Shown: positions 57,960 through 64,000 of the stretch, piece by piece
Position numbering within the stretch: position 1 is the first letter of the stretch
Layout of the letters: every line of letters begins with the position of its first letter
DNA from: Candidatus Methylomirabilis sp.
GTDB taxonomy: Bacteria; Methylomirabilota; Methylomirabilia; Methylomirabilales; Methylomirabilaceae
DNA: 64,000 nucleotides
Direction of reading: 5' to 3'
NCBI GenBank assembly: GCA_002634395.1
Contig: NSJM01000002.1
Span: forward strand, 19,294-83,293
Notes under the pieces: model-generated
What the model saw: the letters and a program-made list of their open reading frames with translations, nothing else
The model's database searches: none
Told to the model about the DNA's origin: nothing
Program-made: the position numbers and the translations under genes

Positions 57960-58322
57960 TCATGTTCGTTTGCTTGCCGTGGGTGTAGTGCGGTACGATG
58001 CGGTGAGCTCGGCGACATGGACTCCATTGCCTGTTTTTACCGGCTCGAACATGACTCGGACTCTCGCGTGCAGGGCCTCGGCAACGCGACGCAGGGTTGC
58101 CAGCGTGTGGCCCTCATAGCCTGGGGACTCCAGCCGGCTGATCTGCTGCTGAGAGGTCTTGAGGAGCTTCGCGAGGTCCTTCTGGGAAAGCCCGGCCTGT
58201 CGGCGGAGAGCGGAAATTTGCAGCGCCACATCCCACGCCTCGCCGGCGCGCTCAAAGCGGGCTGCAAACGCCGGATCCTGCAACTGCTCTTCGAGGTATC
58301 GGTCGAAATTGGTCTTTTTCAT
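57960..58322 (-). CDS. Antitoxin, XRE-type (HigA-like)
   Basis: The 120-residue protein has an HTH (SALRRQAGLSQKDLAKLLKT followed by SQQQISRLES) after a helical N-terminus. It is encoded directly after the toxin gene (ATGA overlap). It remains intact although the toxin frame is interrupted. Confidence 0.85.
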   Translation of the reverse strand: MKKTNFDRYLEEQLQDPAFAARFERAGEAWDVALQISALRRQAGLSQKDLAKLLKTSQQQISRLESPGYEGHTLATLRRVAEALHARVRVMFEPVKTGNGVHVAELTASYRTTPTASKRT

Positions 58323-58672
58323 GATTTCGTTCTCTCCTGCCAGTCACGCATCCGTTCCCGCGCAGTATGGATATCACGAGCCGGGATAGTCCGGCCTTTG
58401 TTGCGGATGCCGTGCACCGCGACGATCCGGCGATACTTCACGAAGAACTACAAGACACGGGTGTTGAGTTTGCCCACGTGCCGCAGTTCAAACAGACCGT
58501 CGCCGAGCGCCTTGGACAACGGCTCTCGGTGATACTGCCGGTGCCGCAGTTTGGCCAGACCGGCGATCACCGCCGCGAAGTCGTCCGGACCACTGGCCTT
58601 CAATTCGTCCAGAAAGTGTCGCACGGGGCACGCCCCCGTTGCCGTCTCATAGAACTCTACGCTGAAATCCAT
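58319..58672 (-). pseudogene. HigB-like toxin interrupted by an amber codon
   Basis: From ATG 58672 the frame reads MDFSVEFYETATGACPVRHF, then KLRHRQYHREPLSKALGDGL and ELRHVGKLNTRVL, then TAG (58450-58448). It continues in the same frame with FFVKYRRIVAVHGIRNKGRT and ends at TGA 58319, overlapping the antitoxin ATG. Relatives have an aromatic residue at the TAG position. Only a single base separates this gene from a full 117-residue toxin. Confidence 0.75.
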
Positions 58673-58681
58673 GGGGATGCA

Positions 58682-58697
58682 ACATCATATTTGATGT
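58682..58697 (-). promoter_or_regulatory. Operator/-10 region of the HigBA-like pair
   Basis: A perfect 6-bp inverted repeat ACATCA-tatt-TGATGT; on the minus strand it contains TATGAT, 12 nt before the toxin ATG. No clear -35. Confidence 0.45.
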
Positions 58698-58821
58698 CTC
58701 TGGCCGGCATGACATGGCGGATCGGAACTTCAACGGAGTTTGCGCTCATCGACCTGCTCTCATGGATTCAGATTCGTCGCAACGCACCCGCGCCAAGCCC
58801 CTCTCCGTCATCTGTTAAAAC

Positions 58822-59229
58822 TCATACCCTTGCTCGTACGCAGTAATGCCAATCCTCAATGGCCTGCTTTGTCGCCGGCTCGACCCCTATGCTTTTGAGT
58901 TGAGACAGTGGTACTCCGAGTGCCCGCCCCTCCCATTGCAGGAGGACGAACATTTCGTGTTCGCAGTCACTCTCCGTGGCCATACCTGTAACCTCCACCT
59001 TGTCACCTTCCCGCAACGGCGAGATTCTTCTTTCTGCGATGCACTTGGCACGAAAGGGAAAGGATAATTTCTCCTCATGATAGCAGTACCACCCCATGGT
59101 CTGTTCTTCGGGACCATAGGCGTCAACGATGATTTCCATCTCAATGCGATCTTCACACACCCTACTCCTTGCAGGTCGCGACCGAGCTGTATGCTTGAGA
59201 GCGGGGGTCTTTCTCCTCGGCATGGGCAT
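58822..59229 (-). CDS. Conserved hypothetical protein (calcium-binding-protein-like annotation)
   Basis: The 135-residue protein has a basic N-terminal tail followed by MEIIVDAYGPEEQTMGWYCY and LSFPFRAKCIAERRISPLRE. I remember relatives annotated as calcium-binding, but no EF-hand is visible. The true start may be the Met at about residue 31, giving a 105-residue domain. Single leftward gene in an accessory region. Confidence 0.6.
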   Translation of the reverse strand: MPMPRRKTPALKHTARSRPARSRVCEDRIEMEIIVDAYGPEEQTMGWYCYHEEKLSFPFRAKCIAERRISPLREGDKVEVTGMATESDCEHEMFVLLQWEGRALGVPLSQLKSIGVEPATKQAIEDWHYCVRARV

Positions 59230-59399
59230 ATTGAAGTGGTGTGATCCTCACTTGTCGGAACAGGATTCTTCGCCTTCATGGCCCTACGCCTGGCGGTAGC
59301 CTGACTATCAAGTAAGTGAGCCGCTTAGACGGCTGCAAACAAAGTCGGCGATATGCTGCTGAAACGTGAGTTCGAGCAGTTTCCGTCGCTTGGGCACGA

Positions 59400-59600
59400 T
59401 CAAGGATCCCGAGGCCGGGCGAGGTCTTTCGACGGAGACTCCCGCACCTTCGTCGCGGCCCGCGCTGTGGCGGAGCGGATGACACGAGCCCGATCGCGCA
59501 GTACATCCATCAAGGCCAGTTTCTCCGCTACCGGGCGCTGCACCAGCGAGCGCCGCAAGGCGCGTTTACTTTCGAGAATGCGTTGTAGGTCGAACGTCAT
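59400..59600 (-). CDS. Small hypothetical protein paired with a nucleotidyltransferase
   Basis: The 66-residue protein (MTFDLQRILESKRALRRSLV) is basic and helical. Its ATG overlaps the nucleotidyltransferase stop (ATGA). This pair recurs in bacterial accessory regions as I recall; one partner may inhibit the other, but function is not established. Confidence 0.65.
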   Translation of the reverse strand: MTFDLQRILESKRALRRSLVQRPVAEKLALMDVLRDRARVIRSATARAATKVRESPSKDLARPRDP

Positions 59601-60124
59601 GGCGACTCTTGCAGAAACCTTCGTTCGAATGTTTGCCAGCGATCAAGCAACCCGTGCCGGTGCACCACATCCTGAAACCGCTCCGCATTGATCGCCGCAG
59701 CCTCGATGAATTGGAGCAATCTGGCGTAATCCTTGGCTCGACCGGTCTGCAAAGCAATTGCCGCCAAATGCTCCGCCGTGAAGACCCGCGCCGGCGTATC
59801 CTCCACGTCCACCGTGACAGCCTCGGTCAGCGCCTCTTCCACCAGCGGACTCGTGGCCGGCAGAAATTGAACCGGCCATCCGGCCAAGACGATATACTCG
59901 CCCTCGACCACGCCGCCTCGGGCAGTGAGATAGTCGAAAATGGGGCGCAGGTTGACCACAACCTGATCGGGCTGGTAGCAAAACGCGACGAAGATGTCCA
60001 CACCTAGCGTAGCTACCGGCTCCAGGTAGAACGTCGCCCCTACCGCCCCGCGAATAGCATATCGCTCCACAACGCCGTCGGTCATCATCTGATTGATGAT
60101 GCTGATGACCTCAGTAATGCTCAC
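59597..60124 (-). CDS. Nucleotidyltransferase-fold protein (AbiEii-like)
   Basis: The likely start is GTG 60124 (SITEVISIINQMMTDGVVER), giving 175 residues. The segment YAIRGAVGATFYLEPVATLG followed by VDIFV is the remnant of the G-G/S...D-x-D nucleotidyltransferase motif, and EHLAAIALQTGRAKDYARL near the end matches the AbiEii-like C-terminus. Here the family's GG is GA, which may weaken activity. It begins 34 nt after the RelE-type toxin stop. Confidence 0.65.
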   Translation of the reverse strand: MSITEVISIINQMMTDGVVERYAIRGAVGATFYLEPVATLGVDIFVAFCYQPDQVVVNLRPIFDYLTARGGVVEGEYIVLAGWPVQFLPATSPLVEEALTEAVTVDVEDTPARVFTAEHLAAIALQTGRAKDYARLLQFIEAAAINAERFQDVVHRHGLLDRWQTFERRFLQESP

Positions 60125-60158
60125 CACTCTCTCGCTATAGTCCCCGGTAGTTCTCCCG

Positions 60159-60416
60159 TCAGTGCTTGATCCGCAGGATTTCAACGACTCGCGTCTTGTC
60201 GTCCATGTCGTACAGCACCCGGAAATCCCCCACCGGAATTCGCCGGACTCCAGTACGGAGCTTGACGCACCCCCTAGGTCTCGGCGTGTGGGTTAGGTTT
60301 GCCAGCGCCTCCTTGATCGTCGCCCACGTGTCACCCGTGAGCCGGTCCAGATCCCGCTGGGCTCTAGGACCGAGCAGTAGTCGATGCACGGGAGGCCCGC
60401 TTGGAGACGTATGCAT
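60159..60416 (-). CDS. Type II toxin, RelE family
   Basis: The 85-residue protein (start ATG 60416, or GTG 60389) reads HRLLLGPRAQRDLDRLTGDT, then GCVKLRTGVRRIPVGDFRVL and YDMDDKTRVVEILRIKH, the RelE fold with a C-terminal basic and histidine-containing end. It overlaps the Phd-type antitoxin gene. Confidence 0.85.
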   Translation of the reverse strand: MHTSPSGPPVHRLLLGPRAQRDLDRLTGDTWATIKEALANLTHTPRPRGCVKLRTGVRRIPVGDFRVLYDMDDKTRVVEILRIKH

Positions 60417-60627
60417 CAAAGCTGACACGCTCACCCGGAGCCCGCCGGGCCTCGAAGGCATCCAGCGCGTCCTGCAAGTCCTCCAGTTCCTCAAGCAGCC
60501 GGTTATAGGCGTCCAGGCTCAGGAGGACTGCCGCTCCTTTGCCGTGCTGAGTGAGAATGGCCGGACCTTTCTCTAACGCGGCCAGTACCTCCGCTTGCCG
60601 TTTCCGCAACTCTGAGATCGGGATCAC
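60364..60627 (-). CDS. Type II antitoxin, Phd/YefM family
   Basis: 87 residues: MIPISELRKRQAEVLAALEK followed by GPAILTQHGKGAAVLLSLDAYNRL, the Phd/YefM DNA-binding domain. The C-terminal helices (ELEDLQDALDAFEARRAPGE) would bind the RelE toxin. It is transcribed from the leftward promoter at 60678-60706. Confidence 0.87.
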   Translation of the reverse strand: MIPISELRKRQAEVLAALEKGPAILTQHGKGAAVLLSLDAYNRLLEELEDLQDALDAFEARRAPGERVSFDAYVSKRASRASTTARS

Positions 60628-60661
60628 CTCTCTGGCTCTTATTGACTTACCCTCCTATGGA

Positions 60662-60685
60662 AGCATATTTCGCCTCAAATATGCT
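60662..60685. repeat. 9-bp inverted repeat, operator of the Phd/RelE pair
   Basis: AGCATATTT (60662-60670), 6-nt spacer, AAATATGCT (60677-60685). It covers the -10 of the leftward promoter, the expected place for Phd autoregulation. Confidence 0.7.
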
Positions 60686-60706
60686 ATACGCCCAGGAGAT
60701 TGTCAA
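60678..60706 (-). promoter_or_regulatory. Leftward promoter of the Phd/RelE-nucleotidyltransferase operon
   Basis: TTGACA (60706-60701), 17 nt, CATATT (60683-60678). The -35 coincides with that of the rightward hicBA promoter. Confidence 0.6.
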
Positions 60707-60728
60707 CGACGGTGGCACATGGTATGCT
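60700..60728 (+). promoter_or_regulatory. Rightward promoter of hicBA
   Basis: TTGTCA (60700-60705), 17 nt, TATGCT (60723-60728). ATGGTA (60719-60724) and TACCAT (60736-60741) form an inverted repeat over the -10, a likely HicB site. Confidence 0.65.
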
Positions 60729-60766
60729 TCATTTGTACCATTAGTCATGGAGGGGAAGAAAAACCT

Positions 60767-60976
60767 ATGAAGTTTCTTGTGGTCTTAGAAATCGGAGAAG
60801 ACGGCTATATCGTAGCTGAGTGTCCCGCCTTACCGGGTTGCGTCTCTCAGGGGCGAACCGAGGAGGAAGCCCTGACGAACATCCGAGAGGCGATCCAGGG
60901 AATTGTAGCAGTTCGACAGAAACACGGCCTTCCGATCCCCGAGGAACGCGTGGTCGAGATCGCGGTCCAGGTCTAG
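60767..60976 (+). CDS. hicB: Antitoxin HicB
   Basis: The 69-residue protein from ATG 60767 (MKFLVVLEIGEDGYIVAECP) continues with ALPGCVSQGRTEEEALTNIR, the classic HicB partial RNase-H fold. It has no C-terminal HTH extension, so DNA binding is uncertain. AGGGGAAG precedes the start. The TAG overlaps the hicA GTG. Confidence 0.9.
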   Translation: MKFLVVLEIGEDGYIVAECPALPGCVSQGRTEEEALTNIREAIQGIVAVRQKHGLPIPEERVVEIAVQV

Positions 60977-61203
60977 TGGCAAAGCTTCCGGTCATTTCGG
61001 GTCGAGAAGCGGGAAAGGCGTTCGCCAAGCTCAATTTCGCGTACGATCACCATCAGGGCTCTCACATGATCTACTATCACCCATCCGGCCGTCACCTCTC
61101 CATCCCGGACCACAAGGAGCTGGATCGTGGAACGCTCCGCAAACTTATCCGGCACGCCGGGATCACGGTGGAAGAGTTCCTCGCGCTTCTTCAGGGTTCC
61201 TAA
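60976..61203 (+). CDS. hicA: mRNA interferase HicA
   Basis: The 75-residue toxin starts at GTG 60976 (TAGTG overlap). It has the double-stranded-RNA-binding-like fold with the catalytic histidine in HHQGSHMIYYHPSGRHLSIP and ends GTLRKLIRHAGITVEEFLAL. HicB precedes HicA here, the less common order. Confidence 0.9.
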   Translation: MAKLPVISGREAGKAFAKLNFAYDHHQGSHMIYYHPSGRHLSIPDHKELDRGTLRKLIRHAGITVEEFLALLQGS

Positions 61204-61241
61204 TCGCCTGTCTTATATTTGACGCAAGTAAAGATTCCGCT

Positions 61242-61415
61242 ATGGCCAAGACGAATTGGGATCAGTATCTCGCATCCCAGATGCAGGACGAAGAGCTTCG
61301 GGCTCTGGTCGAAGCGGAGCGGGCGGCCCTGGAGATCGGATACCGGCTTGCCACCCTTCGGCGCAAGCGGCGGCTCAGTCAAACCCAGGTCGCAGCGGCG
61401 CTCAAACGGGCATGA
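61242..61415 (+). pseudogene. XRE-type antitoxin truncated inside its HTH
   Basis: ATG 61242 opens MAKTNWDQYLASQMQDEELR, ending RRLSQTQVAAALKRA and TGA, 57 residues. Intact HigA-type proteins continue with a recognition helix (TSQANVSR-like) and about 40 more residues. Truncation occurs exactly where the next gene starts (ATGA), so a recombination event replaced its 3' end. Confidence 0.6.
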
Positions 61416-62671
61416 CGAGATCCTCCCCTTACAATGAATTACGGGCTCTTATGAGTCGGTCGCTTGACTTGTTTGGAGCCGAGCTAAGGCAGTCAGAGGC
61501 CAACGTTGACAATTTAGGACTGTTCGCCGCACAGCGACTGGCCATGTTGGAAACTCTACCAGAATGGCAATCAGCAGTGGCCGCGATGGAGCAGGTTGAT
61601 ATCTGGGTCTCGCATCTTGATAAATATTTTGAGCATCACGGTGGTTCAACACTACTTAACCACTCTTGTCTCATCAGTTCGTTGCTGTTCCCCTTAATTC
61701 ACGCTCATGGATTTGTCTTCCACGAGGCGACATTTAATGAGTTGTACGACGGGATGCTTGCATTCATGCGGTCCGACCAACTCAGGTATATAGCGGAAGG
61801 ATTTCTTACCAATGTAGAGTCGGAGGTTGACACGCATGCATTACTAGGGTCTTTCGCCTTAGTGCGCTTGACCCCAGAAGAGCGCACGAATCTCCGAAGC
61901 GATCTTGGCATAACCGTCCCCGTTGACTGGCGCTTCGATCATGCTCAACCAGCGTACGCTATAAAGGTCTCGTTCCTCCGAGACAAGCGCCTTTCACCTC
62001 AAAGAGGCAACGAGCAACAAGGCATCCATTGGTCGGAAGAGGTGGCGAATAGCATGTACCAAGTAATAACAGCCCTACGTTTGATAAAACCTGGACGAAT
62101 CGGACTTCCCGTTATCGTGTTCAGAAACCTCGATTGGATTCCAGAAGGTGGACCAGTCTGGTTAAGTGCGGCGTCTATACCGGCTGATGACCACTTCAAT
62201 ATTGAGGCAACGGACAGAGATGTGGTGACAAAGGTATTCGAATCGCTACACGAACTGCCTCGATACCTCGAACTTGCCGTGCACCGGTTCAACCTCCCCT
62301 ATGAACGAAGTCGCCTAGATGACAGACTGATTGATCAAATGATTTCACTTGAGGCTCTCTATGCGAAGGATTCCCGCGCTGAGCTGGGCTATCGAATATC
62401 GATCAGAGGGGCTCTGGCTACGGGAGTAGACCATGCCGACAGAAGGAACAGGTTCGACTGGCTTCGAAAGGCCTATGACGCCAGGAGCGATATAGTCCAT
62501 GGCCAGGAATTGCGCAATACGAAAATCGGCGGAAAAAAGGTAGCTCCCCATGACCTTGTTACCTTCACTGAACAAAATGTGAGGGAGTCTATAAGATTCT
62601 TCTTGTCGCACCTCGCCAGAAGCAATCAGATGGAAGTATTGAACGATATAGATGACAAGGCGCTAACCTGA
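61412..62671 (+). CDS. Large hypothetical protein with HEPN (ApeA-like) C-terminal motif
   Basis: The 419-residue protein has a start at ATG 61412 (MTRSSPYNELRALMSRSLDL). The C-terminal third reads SLEALYAKDSRAELGYRISI and RKAYDARSDIVHGQELRNTK. The R-S-D-I-V-H segment fits the R-x4-6-H of HEPN RNases as in ApeA-type antiviral proteins. The gene is clearly richer in A and T than its neighbours, a sign of acquisition. The N-terminal 250 residues are not recognised. An anti-phage role is inferred only. Confidence 0.65.
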   Translation: MTRSSPYNELRALMSRSLDLFGAELRQSEANVDNLGLFAAQRLAMLETLPEWQSAVAAMEQVDIWVSHLDKYFEHHGGSTLLNHSCLISSLLFPLIHAHGFVFHEATFNELYDGMLAFMRSDQLRYIAEGFLTNVESEVDTHALLGSFALVRLTPEERTNLRSDLGITVPVDWRFDHAQPAYAIKVSFLRDKRLSPQRGNEQQGIHWSEEVANSMYQVITALRLIKPGRIGLPVIVFRNLDWIPEGGPVWLSAASIPADDHFNIEATDRDVVTKVFESLHELPRYLELAVHRFNLPYERSRLDDRLIDQMISLEALYAKDSRAELGYRISIRGALATGVDHADRRNRFDWLRKAYDARSDIVHGQELRNTKIGGKKVAPHDLVTFTEQNVRESIRFFLSHLARSNQMEVLNDIDDKALT

Positions 62672-62699
62672 ATAAATTAATAGCGATCTTCATGCTGTA

Positions 62700-62849
62700 T
62701 ATTCGGTAACTTATCGAATCAATTGTAGTTGACGGAGGTGTTGAGTATATCAGGGTCAACGTCGATCTGTAGTCCCATTGAACTAAAAGGAGCTTGGCGA
62801 TCTGCTCCAGTCTGGGAATAGGATAGGCAGGAACGTCCTCGGTTTTCAC
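62700..62849 (-). pseudogene. 5' remnant of an ImmA/IrrE-like gene
   Basis: ATG 62849 overlaps the XRE stop and reads MKTEDVPAYPIPRLEQIAKL before losing similarity; a GLQIDVDPDIL-like continuation appears in the next frame. XRE genes of this type are often followed by an ImmA/IrrE metallopeptidase. No HExxH motif is found, so the gene has been truncated. Confidence 0.45.
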
Positions 62850-63241
62850 CGTTGTGGCTTCCCGAGGCGTTGATTGATGTAGTCCGTGAGCCTCGCCAAG
62901 TCCTCTCGGGTGAGCCGTTTATTCTCGATCGTGCGAAGCAGTACCGGGATTCCTGGGGTCTTCGCGGCAAAGGCCGCTACATCTGGCGGTAAGGCAGGCT
63001 GTTTGTGCGCGACCGCAAGATCAAACAATCGCGTGCGCTCCTTAGACCCCTCAGGGAGGCCGAGGGTATCGGCAATATTCGCCAACACCGCAGGATCCTG
63101 CGGAGGGGCTACTCGCCCATGTTCCACATTGCTGAGGTTGGACGGCTGCATGTCAATCGCCTCAGCAAAGCTACGGAGGCCATATCCGGCCTTGAGGCGG
63201 CACTCTCGAAGGTATGTTCCAAAGGCGTGATGGGTGACCAT
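62846..63241 (-). CDS. XRE-family transcriptional regulator
   Basis: The 131-residue protein from ATG 63241 (GGAGGAGG upstream) has the HTH AFGTYLRECRLKAGYGLRSF followed by AEAIDMQPSNLSNVEHGR, then PPDVAAFAAKTPGIPVLLRT. It is the regulator half of an XRE-ImmA module that has lost its peptidase. Confidence 0.85.
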   Translation of the reverse strand: MVTHHAFGTYLRECRLKAGYGLRSFAEAIDMQPSNLSNVEHGRVAPPQDPAVLANIADTLGLPEGSKERTRLFDLAVAHKQPALPPDVAAFAAKTPGIPVLLRTIENKRLTREDLARLTDYINQRLGKPQR

Positions 63242-63263
63242 CGTCTCCTCCTCCGGTGCGACT

Positions 63264-63282
63264 GTTATATTACTTATATAAC
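63264..63282. promoter_or_regulatory. Palindromic operator upstream of the XRE regulator
   Basis: GTTATAT-tactt-ATATAAC, a perfect 7-bp inverted repeat about 22 nt before the start codon; probable autoregulatory site and AT-rich promoter. Confidence 0.55.
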
Positions 63283-63336
63283 TATAGGCCCGAGGAGATG
63301 ACGTGTCAAGGATATGCCAATAACTTGCGGGAAAAC

Positions 63337-63431
63337 TGGCGGAGGCGTGTGGGGGTCGAACCCACCAACCCGGTATTAGCGGGTGCGCTGGTTTTGAAGA
63401 CCAGGAGGGCCACCGGGCCCATTCCGCCTCC
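63337..63431 (-). tRNA. selC: Selenocysteine tRNA (anticodon TCA)
   Basis: 95 nt including CCA. The acceptor is GGAGGCGG/(T)ACGCCTCC-like with the extended 8-bp stem of tRNA-Sec, the anticodon arm CTGGTCTTCAAAACCAG carries TCA, the long variable arm is GCGCACCCGC...GGGTTGGT, and the T-arm is GGGTTCGACCCCC. A selenocysteine system is therefore expected; selA, selB and selD are not in the window. Confidence 0.92.
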
Positions 63432-63533
63432 AATATGAATCGATAAGGCCTGAGAGTGCGTCGCTGATCCGGTCAGCGTTTCAGGCGAGGTAGGATGTTA
63501 GCGGCTTAGTGCTTCTGACCAGCACGGGATGTC

Positions 63534-63878
63534 CTACGCCGGATGCCAACTGAGAGGCCGCCCGCCCAGCAGGTGCAGATGCAGATGATACACCGCCTGG
63601 CCACCCTCGCTGTTGCAATTGATCACGACGCGGAAGCCACGCTCCGCGATTCCGATCTGCTTCGCAATGCGGTTTGCCACCAGCAGGAGGTGCCCGAGCA
63701 GCCGATCATCAGCCTGGGTCGCATCGAGGATGGTCGCGAGGTGTTGACGGGGAACAATCAGGATATGGACAGGCGCCTTCGGATTGATGTCTTCGAAGGC
63801 GACCGACTGCTCATCCTCATAGACCATCTTCCCCGGACGTTCACGACGGGCTATCTGACAAAAGAGACAGGTCTCCAT
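63534..63878 (-). CDS. HIT-family nucleotide hydrolase (HinT-like)
   Basis: This 114-residue protein has CLFCQIARRERPGKMVYEDE at the N-terminus, PKAPVHILIVPRQHL in the middle and the catalytic triad HLHLHLL (His98, His100, His102) near the end. HinT-type enzymes hydrolyse nucleoside phosphoramidates. It starts 9 nt after hisE. Confidence 0.93.
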   Translation of the reverse strand: METCLFCQIARRERPGKMVYEDEQSVAFEDINPKAPVHILIVPRQHLATILDATQADDRLLGHLLLVANRIAKQIGIAERGFRVVINCNSEGGQAVYHLHLHLLGGRPLSWHPA

Positions 63879-63887
63879 ACGCTCGTC

Positions 63888-64000
63888 CTATCGATACTCC
63901 GCCTTGCTCTTTTTCCCGTACCGCTTGCGCAGCTCTCGAGCCACCTCTGACGGTGCAATCCCGTGGTGCCCCAGCAGGACCAACATGTGAAACCAGAGAT
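63888..64000 (-). CDS. hisE: Phosphoribosyl-ATP pyrophosphohydrolase (5' end outside window)
   Basis: The final 36 residues are visible in the minus strand: LWFHMLVLLGHHGIAPSEVA followed by RELRKRYGKKSKAEYR and TAG. The LxxHxLVLL helix and the C-terminal RRYG-type ending match HisE of histidine synthesis. Only the end of the gene is inside the window. Confidence 0.7.
   Translation of the reverse strand, partial: LWFHMLVLLGHHGIAPSEVARELRKRYGKKSKAEYR

Noticed and set aside
57844..57960. Fluoride riboswitch upstream of crcB
   Set aside because: I searched the minus strand of the leader for the conserved fluoride-riboswitch core and could not find it; the region is also short.

Overview
The window looks like chromosome from a high-GC, autotrophic, Gram-negative bacterium. 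Outer-membrane genes (bamD, a complete mla lipid-transport operon, a TolC-family channel) show a diderm envelope. The form I red-type RuBisCO set (cbbL, cbbS, cbbX) is followed by an archaeal-type PEP carboxylase and a beta carbonic anhydrase. This combination, with the biosynthetic genes around it, is what I would expect of the NC10 phylum (Candidatus Methylomirabilis lineage). That placement is inference from gene content and remembered protein families, not a search result.

Layout. 1-6.3 kb: leftward run glyA, nrdR, ccsA/hemX, hemA, hemC, cobA-hemD (cut by the left edge), i.e. tetrapyrrole synthesis and cytochrome c assembly. 6.4-8.4 kb: leuCD. 9-11.1 kb: glnB-glnA behind a convincing sigma-54 promoter. 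11.2-15.9 kb: galT, a lipoprotein, the 5-oxoprolinase genes pxpA-pxpB-pxpC and an ACT-domain protein. 16-23.3 kb: an accessory stretch with a nonsense-broken gene, three toxin-antitoxin (TA) pairs, two DUF2442 genes (one frameshifted) and an Mrr-like restriction enzyme, interrupted by the Calvin-cycle genes rpiA and fbp. 23.6-28.7 kb: the carbon-fixation cluster cbbL-cbbS-cbbX-ppcA-carbonic anhydrase. 28.7-31.2 kb: gene relics, a HigBA-like TA pair with a probably leaderless message, a group II intron 3' relic and a HEPN-like protein. 31.3-42.3 kb: housekeeping genes alr, tRNA-Leu, tig, clpP, clpX, bamD, rsmA, thiL, then eno and glutamate dehydrogenase on the other strand.

42.4-46.6 kb is a second accessory stretch: a tyrosine-recombinase relic broken by a 7-bp duplication, a decayed MNT/HEPN pair, two translationally coupled small Cys-rich zinc-knuckle proteins that I do not recognise, a complete ISL3-like insertion sequence whose transposase seems to need a -1 frameshift, a cupin protein, and repeats around a tRNA-Met. 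46.6-57.9 kb: a small barrel protein, an HD-domain phosphohydrolase, a Ski2-like helicase, the mla operon with a TolC gene inside it, a DUF3047 protein, and DUF190-crcB. 57.9-63.3 kb is a dense TA/defence-like island: HigBA with an amber codon in the toxin, Phd/RelE followed by a nucleotidyltransferase pair, HicBA, a truncated XRE gene fused in operon to a large HEPN-like protein, and an XRE/ImmA remnant. The window ends with a selenocysteine tRNA, a HIT hydrolase and the end of hisE.

Main themes: CO2 fixation and anaplerosis are linked in one operon-like block; nitrogen assimilation (glnB, glnA, glutamate dehydrogenase) has a visible sigma-54 control element; about a dozen TA-type modules occur, and at least four are broken by single small mutations. 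TAG and TGA serve as normal stops in the intact genes, so I read the internal stops as decay rather than recoding.
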